Assembly: GCA_005503165.1 (NCBI GenBank)
Contig: SCNT01000005.1
Coordinates: 62,001-126,000 of the forward strand
Direction of reading: 5' to 3'
Length of the DNA stretch: 64,000 bases
DNA from: Sphingomonadaceae bacterium 3R27E2-A
Lineage (GTDB): Bacteria; Pseudomonadota; Alphaproteobacteria; Sphingomonadales; Sphingomonadaceae
In this document: in pieces, positions 51,722 through 60,223 of the stretch
Position numbering within the stretch: the first letter of the stretch is position 1
How the letters are laid out: the number at the start of each line of letters is the position of its first letter
Notes under the pieces: model-generated
The model's database searches: none
Told to the model about the DNA's origin: nothing
Seen by the model: only the letters and a program-made list of their open reading frames with translations
Made by a program: the position numbers and the translations under genes

Positions 51722-52096
51722 TCAGCTCCGTTCGCCGCCAGACCGCGAGCGGAGATATTCGGCAAACCGGCTCAGCTCGGCCCGGTCCTCAGTCGACAAG
51801 GCCGCAACGCGTCGCGCCAGATGGGCGACATCGGCGGGAAGGCTCGCGGAGGCCTCGTCTTCGCCGGTAAAATAGGCCACCGACTGGCGGTAAAGACGGG
51901 CAAGCCGCGTCAGTTCGATCGCTTCAACGCGGCGCTGGCCATTCTCGATATCGGTAAGCGCGGTCCGGGGAATCTTGAGATAGGCAGCAACTTCTTCCTG
52001 CTTGAGGCCGAGATATTTCCGTGCTTCGCGCAGACGGTCGCCCAAGCGCCGCCGCTCCTGCTCGTCGCCTTCCTGGCGGAGTGCGAGATTGGTCAT
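51722..52096 (-). CDS. XRE-family repressor, partner of the ImmA-like protease
   Basis: The 124-residue protein has a Cro/C1 helix-turn-helix at about 20-75 (L-R-E-A-R-K-Y-L-G-L-K-Q-E-E-V then T-A-L-T-D-I-E-N-G-Q-R) followed by a helical tail (about 85-118). It starts on an ATGA overlap with the ACP-like gene and ends three bases before the ImmA-type gene. ImmA-like proteases typically cut such repressors, so this is the likely switch of the operon. A palindrome at 52455-52473 in front of the operon is a candidate operator. Confidence 0.85.
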   Translation of the reverse strand: MTNLALRQEGDEQERRRLGDRLREARKYLGLKQEEVAAYLKIPRTALTDIENGQRRVEAIELTRLARLYRQSVAYFTGEDEASASLPADVAHLARRVAALSTEDRAELSRFAEYLRSRSGGERS

Positions 52097-52431
52097 GGCT
52101 TCGACCCTTTCTTCTTAACCCAGACGCGTTCGATCTTAGGGAGGAGGTCGTCAATCGCCTTCTCGATCGAATTGTAGCCGCCGGTGCGGACGATGCTGTC
52201 GCGAAGCTCGATGTCGAGGACCTGCTCCACCGCGCAAAGCGTGTCGACCACGGACAAGGAGTCGAGTGGCACGGGCGCCTGGATGATCTTCGGGTTTTCC
52301 GGAGGTAGGGCAATTCCGCGCACCTGTGCCTCAGCCCTGGCCACTTGCAGCAGTTCGTCGACCAACGCCCTAATGGCGTCGGCTTTGGGAAACGCGGTTG
52401 CCGCGGGCTTCGGAGGAGCGATTGTCGCCAT
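52093..52431 (-). CDS. acyl-carrier-protein-like small protein
   Basis: The 112-residue protein (from Met at 52431; an upstream Met would add seven residues) has an N-terminal helix and then an ACP-like region: P-L-D-S-L-S-V-V-D (55-63) resembles the D-S-L phosphopantetheine site, followed by A-V-E-Q-V-L-D-I-E-L (67-76) and a final helix after G-G-Y-N-S-I-E-K-A-I. The Ser58 would carry the prosthetic group if it is a true carrier. It heads an operon with XRE, protease-inhibitor, protease and TS-like genes, a surprising place for an ACP. It could be a sensor or scaffold that only mimics the fold. Confidence 0.6.
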   Translation of the reverse strand: MATIAPPKPAATAFPKADAIRALVDELLQVARAEAQVRGIALPPENPKIIQAPVPLDSLSVVDTLCAVEQVLDIELRDSIVRTGGYNSIEKAIDDLLPKIERVWVKKKGSKP

Positions 52432-52773
52432 GCATGCCTCGCACGATTTCACTACATTAAATGCGATATAATGTCTGATAATCCGACACGCAAGCCCGAA
52501 TTTGCAGCTCGGATTTTTGCAGGGTGTAGCGGGTCATCGGCGGTGCGGTGTGGTGGTCAGTGCCACCTCGAGGGACAACGGCAGGGCAGAATCATCAACT
52601 CGGGTCATAGCTCGATCAAAAGAACAGAGCTGGAATATTGAGTCAGTCGCCGACGAGTGATCTCCTTCGGTCACCCACCAGCCCCCAGCGGCTCCGTTCA
52701 TTTCGGGCGGCCCATAGCCGAGTCTTGAAGCCGCGCCCCGACCGCATCCGGCGGTATGGGCGGGAGCTTCAAC
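52432..52773. other. divergent gap between accessory operon and traG
   Basis: These bases hold no supported gene. The left part is AT-richer and contains the palindrome CATTAAAT-GCG-ATATAATG (52455-52473, seven of eight arm bases pair), which is a probable operator or promoter for the minus-strand operon. The right part is GC-rich and leads into traG. Confidence 0.5.
52455..52473. promoter_or_regulatory. palindrome in the accessory operon promoter
   Basis: CATTAAAT (52455-52462) and ATATAATG (52466-52473) form a near-perfect dyad 24 bases before the ACP-like start codon. It could be the site of the operon's XRE repressor. The assignment rests on position and symmetry. Confidence 0.45.
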
Positions 52774-54801
52774 GTGACCCCGACCAAATTGCTCATCGGC
52801 CAGATCCTTGTCGTGTTCGCAATCGTGATCGCGGGCCTCTGGGCGGCGACCCAATGGGCGGCGGCGATGCTCGCCTACCAGCCCGAACTTGGTCCGGCCT
52901 GGTTCATGGCTGGAAGCACGCCGGTCTATCGTCCCTGGGCGCTCTTCCCCTGGTGGTATCACTACGATGCCTATGCGCCGCATGTTTTCGACAAGGCCGG
53001 CGCGCTCGCCGGCGCGAGCGGTTTCATCGGCTGCGGCGCGGCGATCGCAGGCTCGCTCTGGCGCGCGCGGCAGTCGCGCCAGGTCACCACTTATGGTTCC
53101 GCGCGCTGGGCCAAGCCGAACGAGATCGAGCGGGCAGGCCTTCATGGTGACGCCGGCGTGTTCCTGGGCCGCTCGCGTGGCCGTTATCTGCGCCATAACG
53201 GCCCCGAACATATCATGGCGTTCGCGCCGACCCGTTCGGGCAAGGGCGTCGGGCTGGTCATACCGACGTTGCTCGGCTGGACCGGCAGCACCGTCGTTCA
53301 CGACATCAAGGGTGAAAACTGGCAGCTCACCGCCGGTTGGCGCGCGCGCTTCTCCCACGTCCTGCTGTTCAACCCGACCGATCCCGCTTCCGCCAAATAC
53401 AACCCGCTGCTCGAAGTCCGGCGCGGCGAGCATGAGGTCCGCGACGTCCAGAACATCGCCGACATCCTGGTCGATCCCGAAGGCGCGCTCGAACGGCGCA
53501 ACCATTGGGAGAAAACCAGCCACAGCCTGCTGGTCGGCGCGATCCTCCACGTTCTTTATGCCGAGCCGGAAAAGACGCTCGCGCGGGTAGCCACATTCCT
53601 GTCGGACCCCCAGCAGCCGTTCGTCACCACGCTCCGGCGGATGATGACCACCAATCATCTCGGCACGAAGGATGCGCCGATCGTGCATCCGGTCGTGGCG
53701 TCGGCGGCGCGCGAGGTGCTCAACAAGTCCGAGAACGAGCGCAGCGGCGTCCTCTCCACCGCCATGTCATTTCTCGGCCTCTATCGCGACCCGACCGTCG
53801 CCGAGGTCACGTCGCGCTGCGACTGGCGGATCGCGGATCTCGTCGAGGCGGGCCACCCCGTCTCGCTCTACCTCGTCATTCCGCCATCGGACATCAGCCG
53901 AACCAAGCCGCTGGTACGCTTGGTGCTCAACCAGATTGGTCGCCGCCTTACCGAGAAGCTGGATGCCGATCCTGCCAAGGCGGGCAAGCACAAGCTCCTG
54001 ATGATGCTGGACGAGTTTCCGGCATTGGGGCGCCTCGACTTCTTCGAGACCAGCCTTGCGTTTCTTGCAGGCTATGGGGTTCGCGCCTTCCTGATCGCGC
54101 AGTCGCTCAATCAAATCGAGAAGGCATATGGCGAGCACAACTCCATTCTCGATAACTGCCATGTCCGTATTGCCTTCGCGACCAATGACGAACGCACGGC
54201 GCGGCGGATCTCGGACGCGCTCGGCATCGCCACCGAGCAGCGCGCGATGCGCAACTACGCCGGCCACAGGCTCGCGCTGTGGTTGGCCCATGTCATGGTC
54301 AGCCGGCAGGAGACGGCGCGGCCGCTCCTGACCACCGGCGAGGTGATGCAGCTCCCGCCCAAGGACGAACTGGTGCTCGTTTCCGGCATGGCGCCGATCC
54401 GCGCGAAGAAGCTGCGCTATTACGAGGATCGCAATTTCCGCGAGCGGATCGCGCCGCCGCCCCAGCTCGCGCCCGGAGACTATCCCGATCGCCCGCAGGG
54501 CCGCCCCGACGATTGGAGCGGGCTGGTCCGCGCGCCTGACAGCCGGCTTGGCAAGGCCGACGACGACGCGAAAGCCGATGAGGACGGCGGCTTGCAACAG
54601 CAGCGCCATCCCGGACTCGGCGAGGAACAGACCAAAAAGCCCGAACCGCCCAGGCAGCTCGATCTTCTCGGCCTCGACCGCGACGACACCGATCCCGTCG
54701 CCGAAAAGCACGCGATGGACCGCGCCGGCACCACCGGCACGCTGATCCGCGCCCATACCATCAACCAGGGTCGCGACAGCGACACACTGCCGAGCTTCTG
54801 A
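52774..54801 (+). CDS. traG: TraG/VirD4 coupling protein
   Basis: The roughly 675-residue protein has two N-terminal membrane segments, Walker A A-P-T-R-S-G-K-G-V-G-L near residue 155, Walker B L-L-M-M-L-D-E-F-P near residue 410 and a disordered acidic C-terminus. It links the relaxosome to the Trb channel and powers DNA export. GTG 52774 has GGGAG seven bases upstream and gives M-T-P-T-K-L-L-I-G; ATG 52756 is the alternative start. The coding style is that of the following trb genes. Confidence 0.93.
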   Translation: MTPTKLLIGQILVVFAIVIAGLWAATQWAAAMLAYQPELGPAWFMAGSTPVYRPWALFPWWYHYDAYAPHVFDKAGALAGASGFIGCGAAIAGSLWRARQSRQVTTYGSARWAKPNEIERAGLHGDAGVFLGRSRGRYLRHNGPEHIMAFAPTRSGKGVGLVIPTLLGWTGSTVVHDIKGENWQLTAGWRARFSHVLLFNPTDPASAKYNPLLEVRRGEHEVRDVQNIADILVDPEGALERRNHWEKTSHSLLVGAILHVLYAEPEKTLARVATFLSDPQQPFVTTLRRMMTTNHLGTKDAPIVHPVVASAAREVLNKSENERSGVLSTAMSFLGLYRDPTVAEVTSRCDWRIADLVEAGHPVSLYLVIPPSDISRTKPLVRLVLNQIGRRLTEKLDADPAKAGKHKLLMMLDEFPALGRLDFFETSLAFLAGYGVRAFLIAQSLNQIEKAYGEHNSILDNCHVRIAFATNDERTARRISDALGIATEQRAMRNYAGHRLALWLAHVMVSRQETARPLLTTGEVMQLPPKDELVLVSGMAPIRAKKLRYYEDRNFRERIAPPPQLAPGDYPDRPQGRPDDWSGLVRAPDSRLGKADDDAKADEDGGLQQQRHPGLGEEQTKKPEPPRQLDLLGLDRDDTDPVAEKHAMDRAGTTGTLIRAHTINQGRDSDTLPSF

Positions 54802-54803
54802 CG

Positions 54804-55229
54804 ATGGCGGCGATCAAACCCAACCGCGTCCGCTACCAGCTCTTCCTGCCCGAAGATCTGAGCCACCGCTTCGAGGCGCTGGCGAGCCAGCCCGGCGCGT
54901 CCAAATCGGCGATCCTCACCGACGCGCTCACCGCCTGGCTCAACCGGCAGGCGGCGAGCGGGCTGGAGAACAAGTTCAGCCAGCGGCTCGATCGCATGTC
55001 GCTCGCGCTGGGGCGTGTCGAGCGTGACGGGCATGTGCTGCTCGAGAGCCTGGCGCTGTTCATCCGCTATGAACTGATGGTGCAGGCCCCTTTGGCCGAA
55101 GCCGACGAAGCGGCGCGTGCGATCGGCCGAGACCGCTTCGAGGCGTTCATTGCCCGCGTCGGCGAAGCGCTCGCCAGCGGCCAGCGCACGCTTGCTGCCT
55201 CCGCGAAAGACAATGGAGGTGGGCGATGA
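54804..55229 (+). CDS. CopG/ribbon-helix-helix protein of the trb operon
   Basis: The 141-residue protein has an RHH-type N-terminus (R-V-R-Y-Q-L-F-L-P-E-D-L-S-H-R-F-E-A-L-A, residues 8-27) followed by a long helical region. Its start is two bases after the traG stop and it overlaps trbB by an ATGA. Such genes sit between traG and trbB in this class and may regulate the operon or assist at oriT. Confidence 0.8.
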   Translation: MAAIKPNRVRYQLFLPEDLSHRFEALASQPGASKSAILTDALTAWLNRQAASGLENKFSQRLDRMSLALGRVERDGHVLLESLALFIRYELMVQAPLAEADEAARAIGRDRFEAFIARVGEALASGQRTLAASAKDNGGGR

Positions 55230-56248
55230 GCGACACGCTTTTCGGCTCCGATAATTCCGCAGGGCGTCGGCGCGCGATGCTGCGCACCGCGATGGGGACG
55301 ACTATCGCGGCGGCGCTGGCCGATCCGATGGTCATCGAGATCATGGTCAACCCGGACGGCGTGTTGCGCCTCGATCGACTTGGCGAAGGCCGGATCGATA
55401 CCGGCACCAAATATGAGCCCGCGCAAGTCGAGCGGATCATTCGTCTGGTAGCATCCCACGCGCGCACCGAGGTTCATGGCAATGCGCCGATCGTTTCGGC
55501 CGAGCTGCCGCCGCACGGCGAAGGCGCGGGCGAGCGGTTCGAGGGTATCCTGCCGCCGGTCAGCCTCGCGCCATGCTTCTCGATCCGCAAGCCCGCGGCG
55601 CGCATCTACACTTTGCTCGACTATGTGCGGGACGGCATCATGCTCGCCGACACGGCGCGACTGCTGTCGATGGCCGTGGTCGAGCGCAAGAACATCCTGG
55701 TCGCGGGCGGCACCAGTTCGGGCAAGACGACGCTTGCCAACGCGCTGCTCGCCGAGATGGCGCACCTCGATGAACGCGTCATCATCATTGAAGACACGCG
55801 TGAGTTGCAATGCGCCGCGCCCGACGTGGTGGGGCTGCGCACGCGTACGATCGGCACTGCCGGAGCCGGCGGCGTCACGATGGCTGATCTTGTCCGCTCG
55901 ACATTGCGGCTCCGCCCCGATCGCATCGTCGTTGGCGAGGTGCGCGGGCGCGAAGCGCTCGACATGCTCAAAGCCTGGAACACCGGGCATCCGGGCGGCA
56001 TCGCAACCGTCCACGCCAATTCGGCAGTGTCGGCCCTCTACCGGCTCGAGCAGCTCGTGCAGGAAAGCGTCGTCACCGTTCCGCGCCGGCTGATCGCCGA
56101 ATCCATCGACATGATCGTGTTCATCGCCGGGCGCGGCCTCGCGCGCCGCGTCGACACGATCGCGCGCGTCGCCGGCCTCGATCCCGACGGCGGCTACGCC
56201 GTCCTCGACCTTACTCCCGACCACGCCCTCGAACCCCAAGGAGAATGA
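55226..56248 (+). CDS. trbB: TrbB, VirB11-like secretion ATPase
   Basis: The 340-residue hexameric ATPase has Walker A G-G-T-S-S-G-K-T-T near residue 155, an Asp box E-D-T-R-E-L-Q, Walker B region R-P-D-R-I-V-V-G-E-V-R-G and the G-H-P-G-G-I-A-T-x-H-A-N-S His box. It drives pilus assembly at the inner membrane. Its start and stop are coupled to its neighbours. Confidence 0.95.
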   Translation: MSDTLFGSDNSAGRRRAMLRTAMGTTIAAALADPMVIEIMVNPDGVLRLDRLGEGRIDTGTKYEPAQVERIIRLVASHARTEVHGNAPIVSAELPPHGEGAGERFEGILPPVSLAPCFSIRKPAARIYTLLDYVRDGIMLADTARLLSMAVVERKNILVAGGTSSGKTTLANALLAEMAHLDERVIIIEDTRELQCAAPDVVGLRTRTIGTAGAGGVTMADLVRSTLRLRPDRIVVGEVRGREALDMLKAWNTGHPGGIATVHANSAVSALYRLEQLVQESVVTVPRRLIAESIDMIVFIAGRGLARRVDTIARVAGLDPDGGYAVLDLTPDHALEPQGE

Positions 56249-56250
56249 CC

Positions 56251-56598
56251 ATGCGCTTGTCCCGTATTCCTGCCCGTATTCCTGATCGTCGGAGCATCTT
56301 CCTCACCGGAGCCGCCATCGGCCTCGGGCTTGCGCTCGCCGCCACCGCGCAGGCCGCCGGCTCGGGCATGCCGTGGGAGGAACCGCTCCAGCAGGTGCTG
56401 GAGTCGGTCCAGGGTCCGGTCGCCAAGATCGTCGCGGTGATCATCATCATCGTCACCGGTTTGACGCTGGCGTTCGGCGAGACAGCAGGCGGGTTCCGCC
56501 GCCTCATCCAGATCATCTTCGGCCTGTCGATTGCGTTCGCGGCGTCGAGCTTCTTCCTCAGCTTCTTCAGCTTCGGCGGTGGAGCGCTCATCTCGTGA
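56251..56598 (+). CDS. trbC: TrbC, VirB2-like pilin precursor
   Basis: The 115-residue precursor has a long leader ending A-Q-A-A-G-S-G and two membrane helices (about 55-75 and 85-110). ATG 56251 is seven bases after AAGGAG, better spaced than ATG 56245. In IncP systems the pilin is trimmed and cyclised by TraF; a TraF-like gene lies at 36857. Confidence 0.92.
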   Translation: MRLSRIPARIPDRRSIFLTGAAIGLGLALAATAQAAGSGMPWEEPLQQVLESVQGPVAKIVAVIIIIVTGLTLAFGETAGGFRRLIQIIFGLSIAFAASSFFLSFFSFGGGALIS

Positions 56599-56867
56599 TC
56601 GCCTCCGGCAGTCATATCGAGGGTTTCGAGGCGCCGATGCACCGCGCGCTCGCCGAGCCGATCCTGCTCGGCGGGGCGCCGAGGGCGATCGCGATCGTCA
56701 ATGGTACGATCGCGGCCGCGCTCGGGCTCGGTCTCCAGCAGTGGATCGCCGGGCTGGCCATGTGGGCGTTCGGGCACACCCTCGCGGTGTTCGCCGCCAA
56801 ACGCGATCCCGACTTCGCCCCGGTCCTGGTTCGCCACCTTCGCCAGAAGGGGCATCTGTCATGCTGA
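56595..56867 (+). CDS. trbD: TrbD, VirB3-like protein
   Basis: The 90-residue protein starts at GTG 56595, overlapping the trbC stop by four bases, and has one broad hydrophobic region (about 33-62). The start G-F-E-A-P-M-H-R-A-L-A-E-P-I-L-L-G-G-A-P-R is characteristic of TrbD. It anchors the TrbE ATPase and overlaps its gene by seven bases. Confidence 0.92.
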   Translation: MIASGSHIEGFEAPMHRALAEPILLGGAPRAIAIVNGTIAAALGLGLQQWIAGLAMWAFGHTLAVFAAKRDPDFAPVLVRHLRQKGHLSC

Positions 56868-59329
56868 ATCTGCGCGAATACCGTCAGAAGGCCGCCCGGC
56901 TCGCCGATCACCTTCCATGGGCGGCGCTTGTCGCGCCCGGCGTGGTGCTCAACAAGGACGGCAGCTTTTCGCGCGTCCTCAGGTTCCGCGGCCCCGATCT
57001 AGAATCCGCCACCGAAGCCGAGCTTGTCGCCGCCTGCGCGCGGGCGAACAATGTCCTGAAGCGCTTCGGCTCGGGCTGGGCACTCCATTTCGAGGCCGAG
57101 CGGCGCGAAGCGCTGGGTTATCCCGACAGCAGCTTTCCCGATGCGGCGTCGTGGCTGGTCGATGAGGAACGGCGCGCGGCGTTCGAAAGCGCGGGCGCGC
57201 ATTTCGAGAGCCGCTATTATCTGACGCTCACCTTCCTGCCTCCGCCCGATCAGGCGGACACGGCGGGCCGAGCGCTGGTCGAGCGCAGCGACGACGCGAA
57301 GGGCCGCGACTGGCGACAAGCGCTTGCCGGCTTCATCGCCGAGACGGATCGCGCGCTTGACCTGTTCAGAGGCTTCATGCCCGAGGTGCGCGCGCTCGGC
57401 GACAGCGAAATGCTGACCTTTCTCCACGGTGCGATCTCCGCGCGCCGCCATGTCGTCGCCGTGCCCGAAACGCCCATCTATCTGGACGGGCTGCTGGCCG
57501 ACACGCCGCTGACCGGCGGGCTGGAGCCGATGCTGGGCGACCAGCATCTGCGGACGCTGACCATTCTCGGATTTCCGAACGCGAGCCGTCCCGGCATCCT
57601 CGACGGACTCAACCATGAGGATTTTGGCTATCGCTGGGTGACGCGCTTCATTGCGCTCGACAAGACCGACGCAACCAAAGCGCTCACTCGCCTGCGGCGG
57701 CAGTGGTTCAACAAGCGCAAGTCGATCACCGCGCTGCTGCGCGAAGTCATCTACAACCAGCCGGTCCAGCTTCTCGACAGCGATGCCGACAACAAGGTGG
57801 TCGATGCCGACCTGGCCTTGCAGGCGCTCGGCGGCGATCATGTCGCGTTCGGCTATCTGACGACGACGATCACCGTTGCCGATATCGACCGCGCCCGCGT
57901 CGAGGAAAAGGTCCGCGCGGTCGAGCGCATCGTCAACGGGCTCGGCTTCACCTGCATCCGCGAGGGCATGAATGTGGTCGAGGCGTGGCTGTCGAGCCTG
58001 CCGGGCCATGTCTATGCGAACGTCCGGCAACCGATCGTCCACACCCTGAATCTCGCGCATCTCATGCCGCTGTCCTCGGTATGGGCAGGACCGGCGCGTA
58101 ATCCGCATCTCGACGGTCCGCCGCTGCTTTATGCGGAAACCAGCGGCTCGACGCCGTTCCGTCTCAGCACGCATGTCGGCGACGTCGGTCATATGCTGAT
58201 CGTCGGACCCACCGGGGCCGGAAAGTCGGTGCTGCTCGCAATGCTCGCGCTTCAGTTCCGGCGATATCCAGACTCCCAGGTCTATGTCTTCGACAAGGGA
58301 TTTTCGGCGCGCGCGGCCGTGCTGGCGATGGGCGGCGCGCATCACGCGCTCGGGCTTGGCGGCGAGAGCGGTCATGCCGATGACGAGGGCGGGCGAACGA
58401 TCGCCTTCCAGCCGCTGCGCCACATCGATCGCTCCAACGAACGAGCCTGGGCGGCCGAATGGATCGGCGCGCTGCTCGCCCATGAGAAAGTACTGGTCAC
58501 ACCCGAGATCAAGGAGGCCGTCTGGTCGGCGCTCACCAATCTCGCGACTGCCCCGATCGAGGAACGCACGCTCACCGGCCTGTCGCTGCTGCTGCAATCG
58601 GCACCGCTGCGATCGGCGCTCACGCCCTATACGCTCGAAGGACCGTTCGGCCGCCTGCTCGACGCCGCCGAAGACGATCTAGCGATCGCCGACGTGCAGT
58701 GCTTCGAGACTGAAGCGCTGATGGGGCAGGCGGGCGTCGTTGCGCCCGTGCTGACCTACCTGTTCCACCGGCTCGAAGAGCGCTTCACCGGGCGGCCGAC
58801 GCTTCTCGTACTGGATGAAGCCTGGGTGTTCCTCGACCACCCGCTGTTCGCCGCGCGCATTCGTGAGTGGCTGAAGGTGCTGCGCAAGAAGAACGTCAGC
58901 GTCGTGTTCGCGACACAGAGCCTAGCCGATATCGCCGACAGCACGATCGCGCCGGCCATCATCGAAAGCTGTCCGCAGCGCATCTTGCTGCCCAATGATC
59001 GGGCGATCGAGCCGCAGGGCCAGACGGCCTACGTCCGCTTCGGTCTCAACGCGCGCCAGATCGAACTGGTCAGCCGCGCGACGCCCAAGCGGCAATATTA
59101 TCTGCAATCAGCGCGCGGCAACCGGCTGTTCGAGCTTGGGCTAGGCCCGATCGCGCTGGCGTTGTGCGGCGCGTCCGATCCCGACAGCCAGAAGCGCATA
59201 GACGCGGTGCTGGCCGAAAAGGGCCAGGCCGACTTCGCCGCGACCTTTCTCTCCCAAGCCGGCCTCGATTGGGCGGCCGACCTGCTTGGGCGTCACCCTG
59301 CCGCCCGCCCCCCAGAAGACAAGGAGTAA
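56861..59329 (+). CDS. trbE: TrbE, VirB4-like ATPase
   Basis: The 822-residue protein has Walker A G-P-T-G-A-G-K-S-V near residue 450 and Walker B T-L-L-V-L-D-E-A-W-V-F near residue 650. It is the largest ATPase of the channel. ATG 56861 overlaps trbD, and the frame upstream of it is a shadow. Confidence 0.96.
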   Translation: MLNLREYRQKAARLADHLPWAALVAPGVVLNKDGSFSRVLRFRGPDLESATEAELVAACARANNVLKRFGSGWALHFEAERREALGYPDSSFPDAASWLVDEERRAAFESAGAHFESRYYLTLTFLPPPDQADTAGRALVERSDDAKGRDWRQALAGFIAETDRALDLFRGFMPEVRALGDSEMLTFLHGAISARRHVVAVPETPIYLDGLLADTPLTGGLEPMLGDQHLRTLTILGFPNASRPGILDGLNHEDFGYRWVTRFIALDKTDATKALTRLRRQWFNKRKSITALLREVIYNQPVQLLDSDADNKVVDADLALQALGGDHVAFGYLTTTITVADIDRARVEEKVRAVERIVNGLGFTCIREGMNVVEAWLSSLPGHVYANVRQPIVHTLNLAHLMPLSSVWAGPARNPHLDGPPLLYAETSGSTPFRLSTHVGDVGHMLIVGPTGAGKSVLLAMLALQFRRYPDSQVYVFDKGFSARAAVLAMGGAHHALGLGGESGHADDEGGRTIAFQPLRHIDRSNERAWAAEWIGALLAHEKVLVTPEIKEAVWSALTNLATAPIEERTLTGLSLLLQSAPLRSALTPYTLEGPFGRLLDAAEDDLAIADVQCFETEALMGQAGVVAPVLTYLFHRLEERFTGRPTLLVLDEAWVFLDHPLFAARIREWLKVLRKKNVSVVFATQSLADIADSTIAPAIIESCPQRILLPNDRAIEPQGQTAYVRFGLNARQIELVSRATPKRQYYLQSARGNRLFELGLGPIALALCGASDPDSQKRIDAVLAEKGQADFAATFLSQAGLDWAADLLGRHPAARPPEDKE

Positions 59330-59335
59330 TTTCCC

Positions 59336-60088
59336 GTGCCCCGTATCCCTATCCGCAAATATGCGTGCCTCTCTGCTCTCGCGCTCGGCGCCGTCGGCTC
59401 GCTCGGTATCGGCATCGCGTTGACCTCGACGCCCGTCGCGGCCCAGCTCAGCGTGTTCGATCCATCGAACTATTCGCAAAACCTGCTCACCGCCGCGCGC
59501 ACGCTCGCCCAGATCAATAACCAGATCCAGAGCCTCCAGAACGAAGCGCAAATGCTGATCAACCAGGGCAAAAACCTCACCAGGATCGATTTCCCGCAAC
59601 TTCAGGAGCTTCGCCAGCGCCTCCAGCAGATCGACCAGCTCATGGGCCAGGCGCAGGGCGTCGACTTCCGCATCGATCAGCTCGACGAGCGCTTCCGCCA
59701 GCTCTACCCGCAGGAGTTCGATCAGGTGTTCCGCCGCGATCAGCGTGTGGCTCGCGCACGCGATCAACTCGATACCGCAATGTCCGCGTTTCGCCAGACG
59801 ATGGGGGTCCAGAACCGCATCGTCGACAACGTACGGAGCGACACGCAGGCGCTCGCCGACATCGTCGCGCGCAGCCAGGGCGCGGAAGGCTCGCTTCAGG
59901 CGCAGCAGGCCACGAACCAGCTTCTCGCGCTCACCGCCAAGCAGCAGCTCCAGCTTCAGCAAATGATGGCGGCGCAGTTCCGGGCGGAATCGGTCGAGCA
60001 GGCGCAGCGGGGCCAGATCGCGCGCGAGGCACGCGAGTCAACGCGCCGCTTCCTCGGCGACGGCAAGGCTTACACGCCACGCCAATGA
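59336..60088 (+). CDS. trbJ: TrbJ, VirB5-like protein
   Basis: The 250-residue secreted protein starts at GTG 59336, with a signal peptide ending P-V-A-A-Q, and then is almost all Gln-rich coiled helix. It is a minor pilus or tip protein in this system class. The 135 bases to trbL hold no ORF, so trbK (entry exclusion), which often lies here, is absent. Confidence 0.92.
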   Translation: MPRIPIRKYACLSALALGAVGSLGIGIALTSTPVAAQLSVFDPSNYSQNLLTAARTLAQINNQIQSLQNEAQMLINQGKNLTRIDFPQLQELRQRLQQIDQLMGQAQGVDFRIDQLDERFRQLYPQEFDQVFRRDQRVARARDQLDTAMSAFRQTMGVQNRIVDNVRSDTQALADIVARSQGAEGSLQAQQATNQLLALTAKQQLQLQQMMAAQFRAESVEQAQRGQIAREARESTRRFLGDGKAYTPRQ

Positions 60089-60223
60089 GCTGAGGCAGGC
60101 GAGGACCGCGCCCCCAGCTCCCCCCGGTCCGAACCTGTCTCGTCGCGGGGGCCGTAGGGCTTGCCCCTCTCATGGCCGCCGGTCCCCGCGACACCTTTCA
60201 ACTTCAAGCAGGAACCCGCCCAT

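Noticed and set aside
56999-58597. 532-codon minus-strand open frame over trbE
   Set aside because: Antisense to the Walker A region of trbE; shadow.
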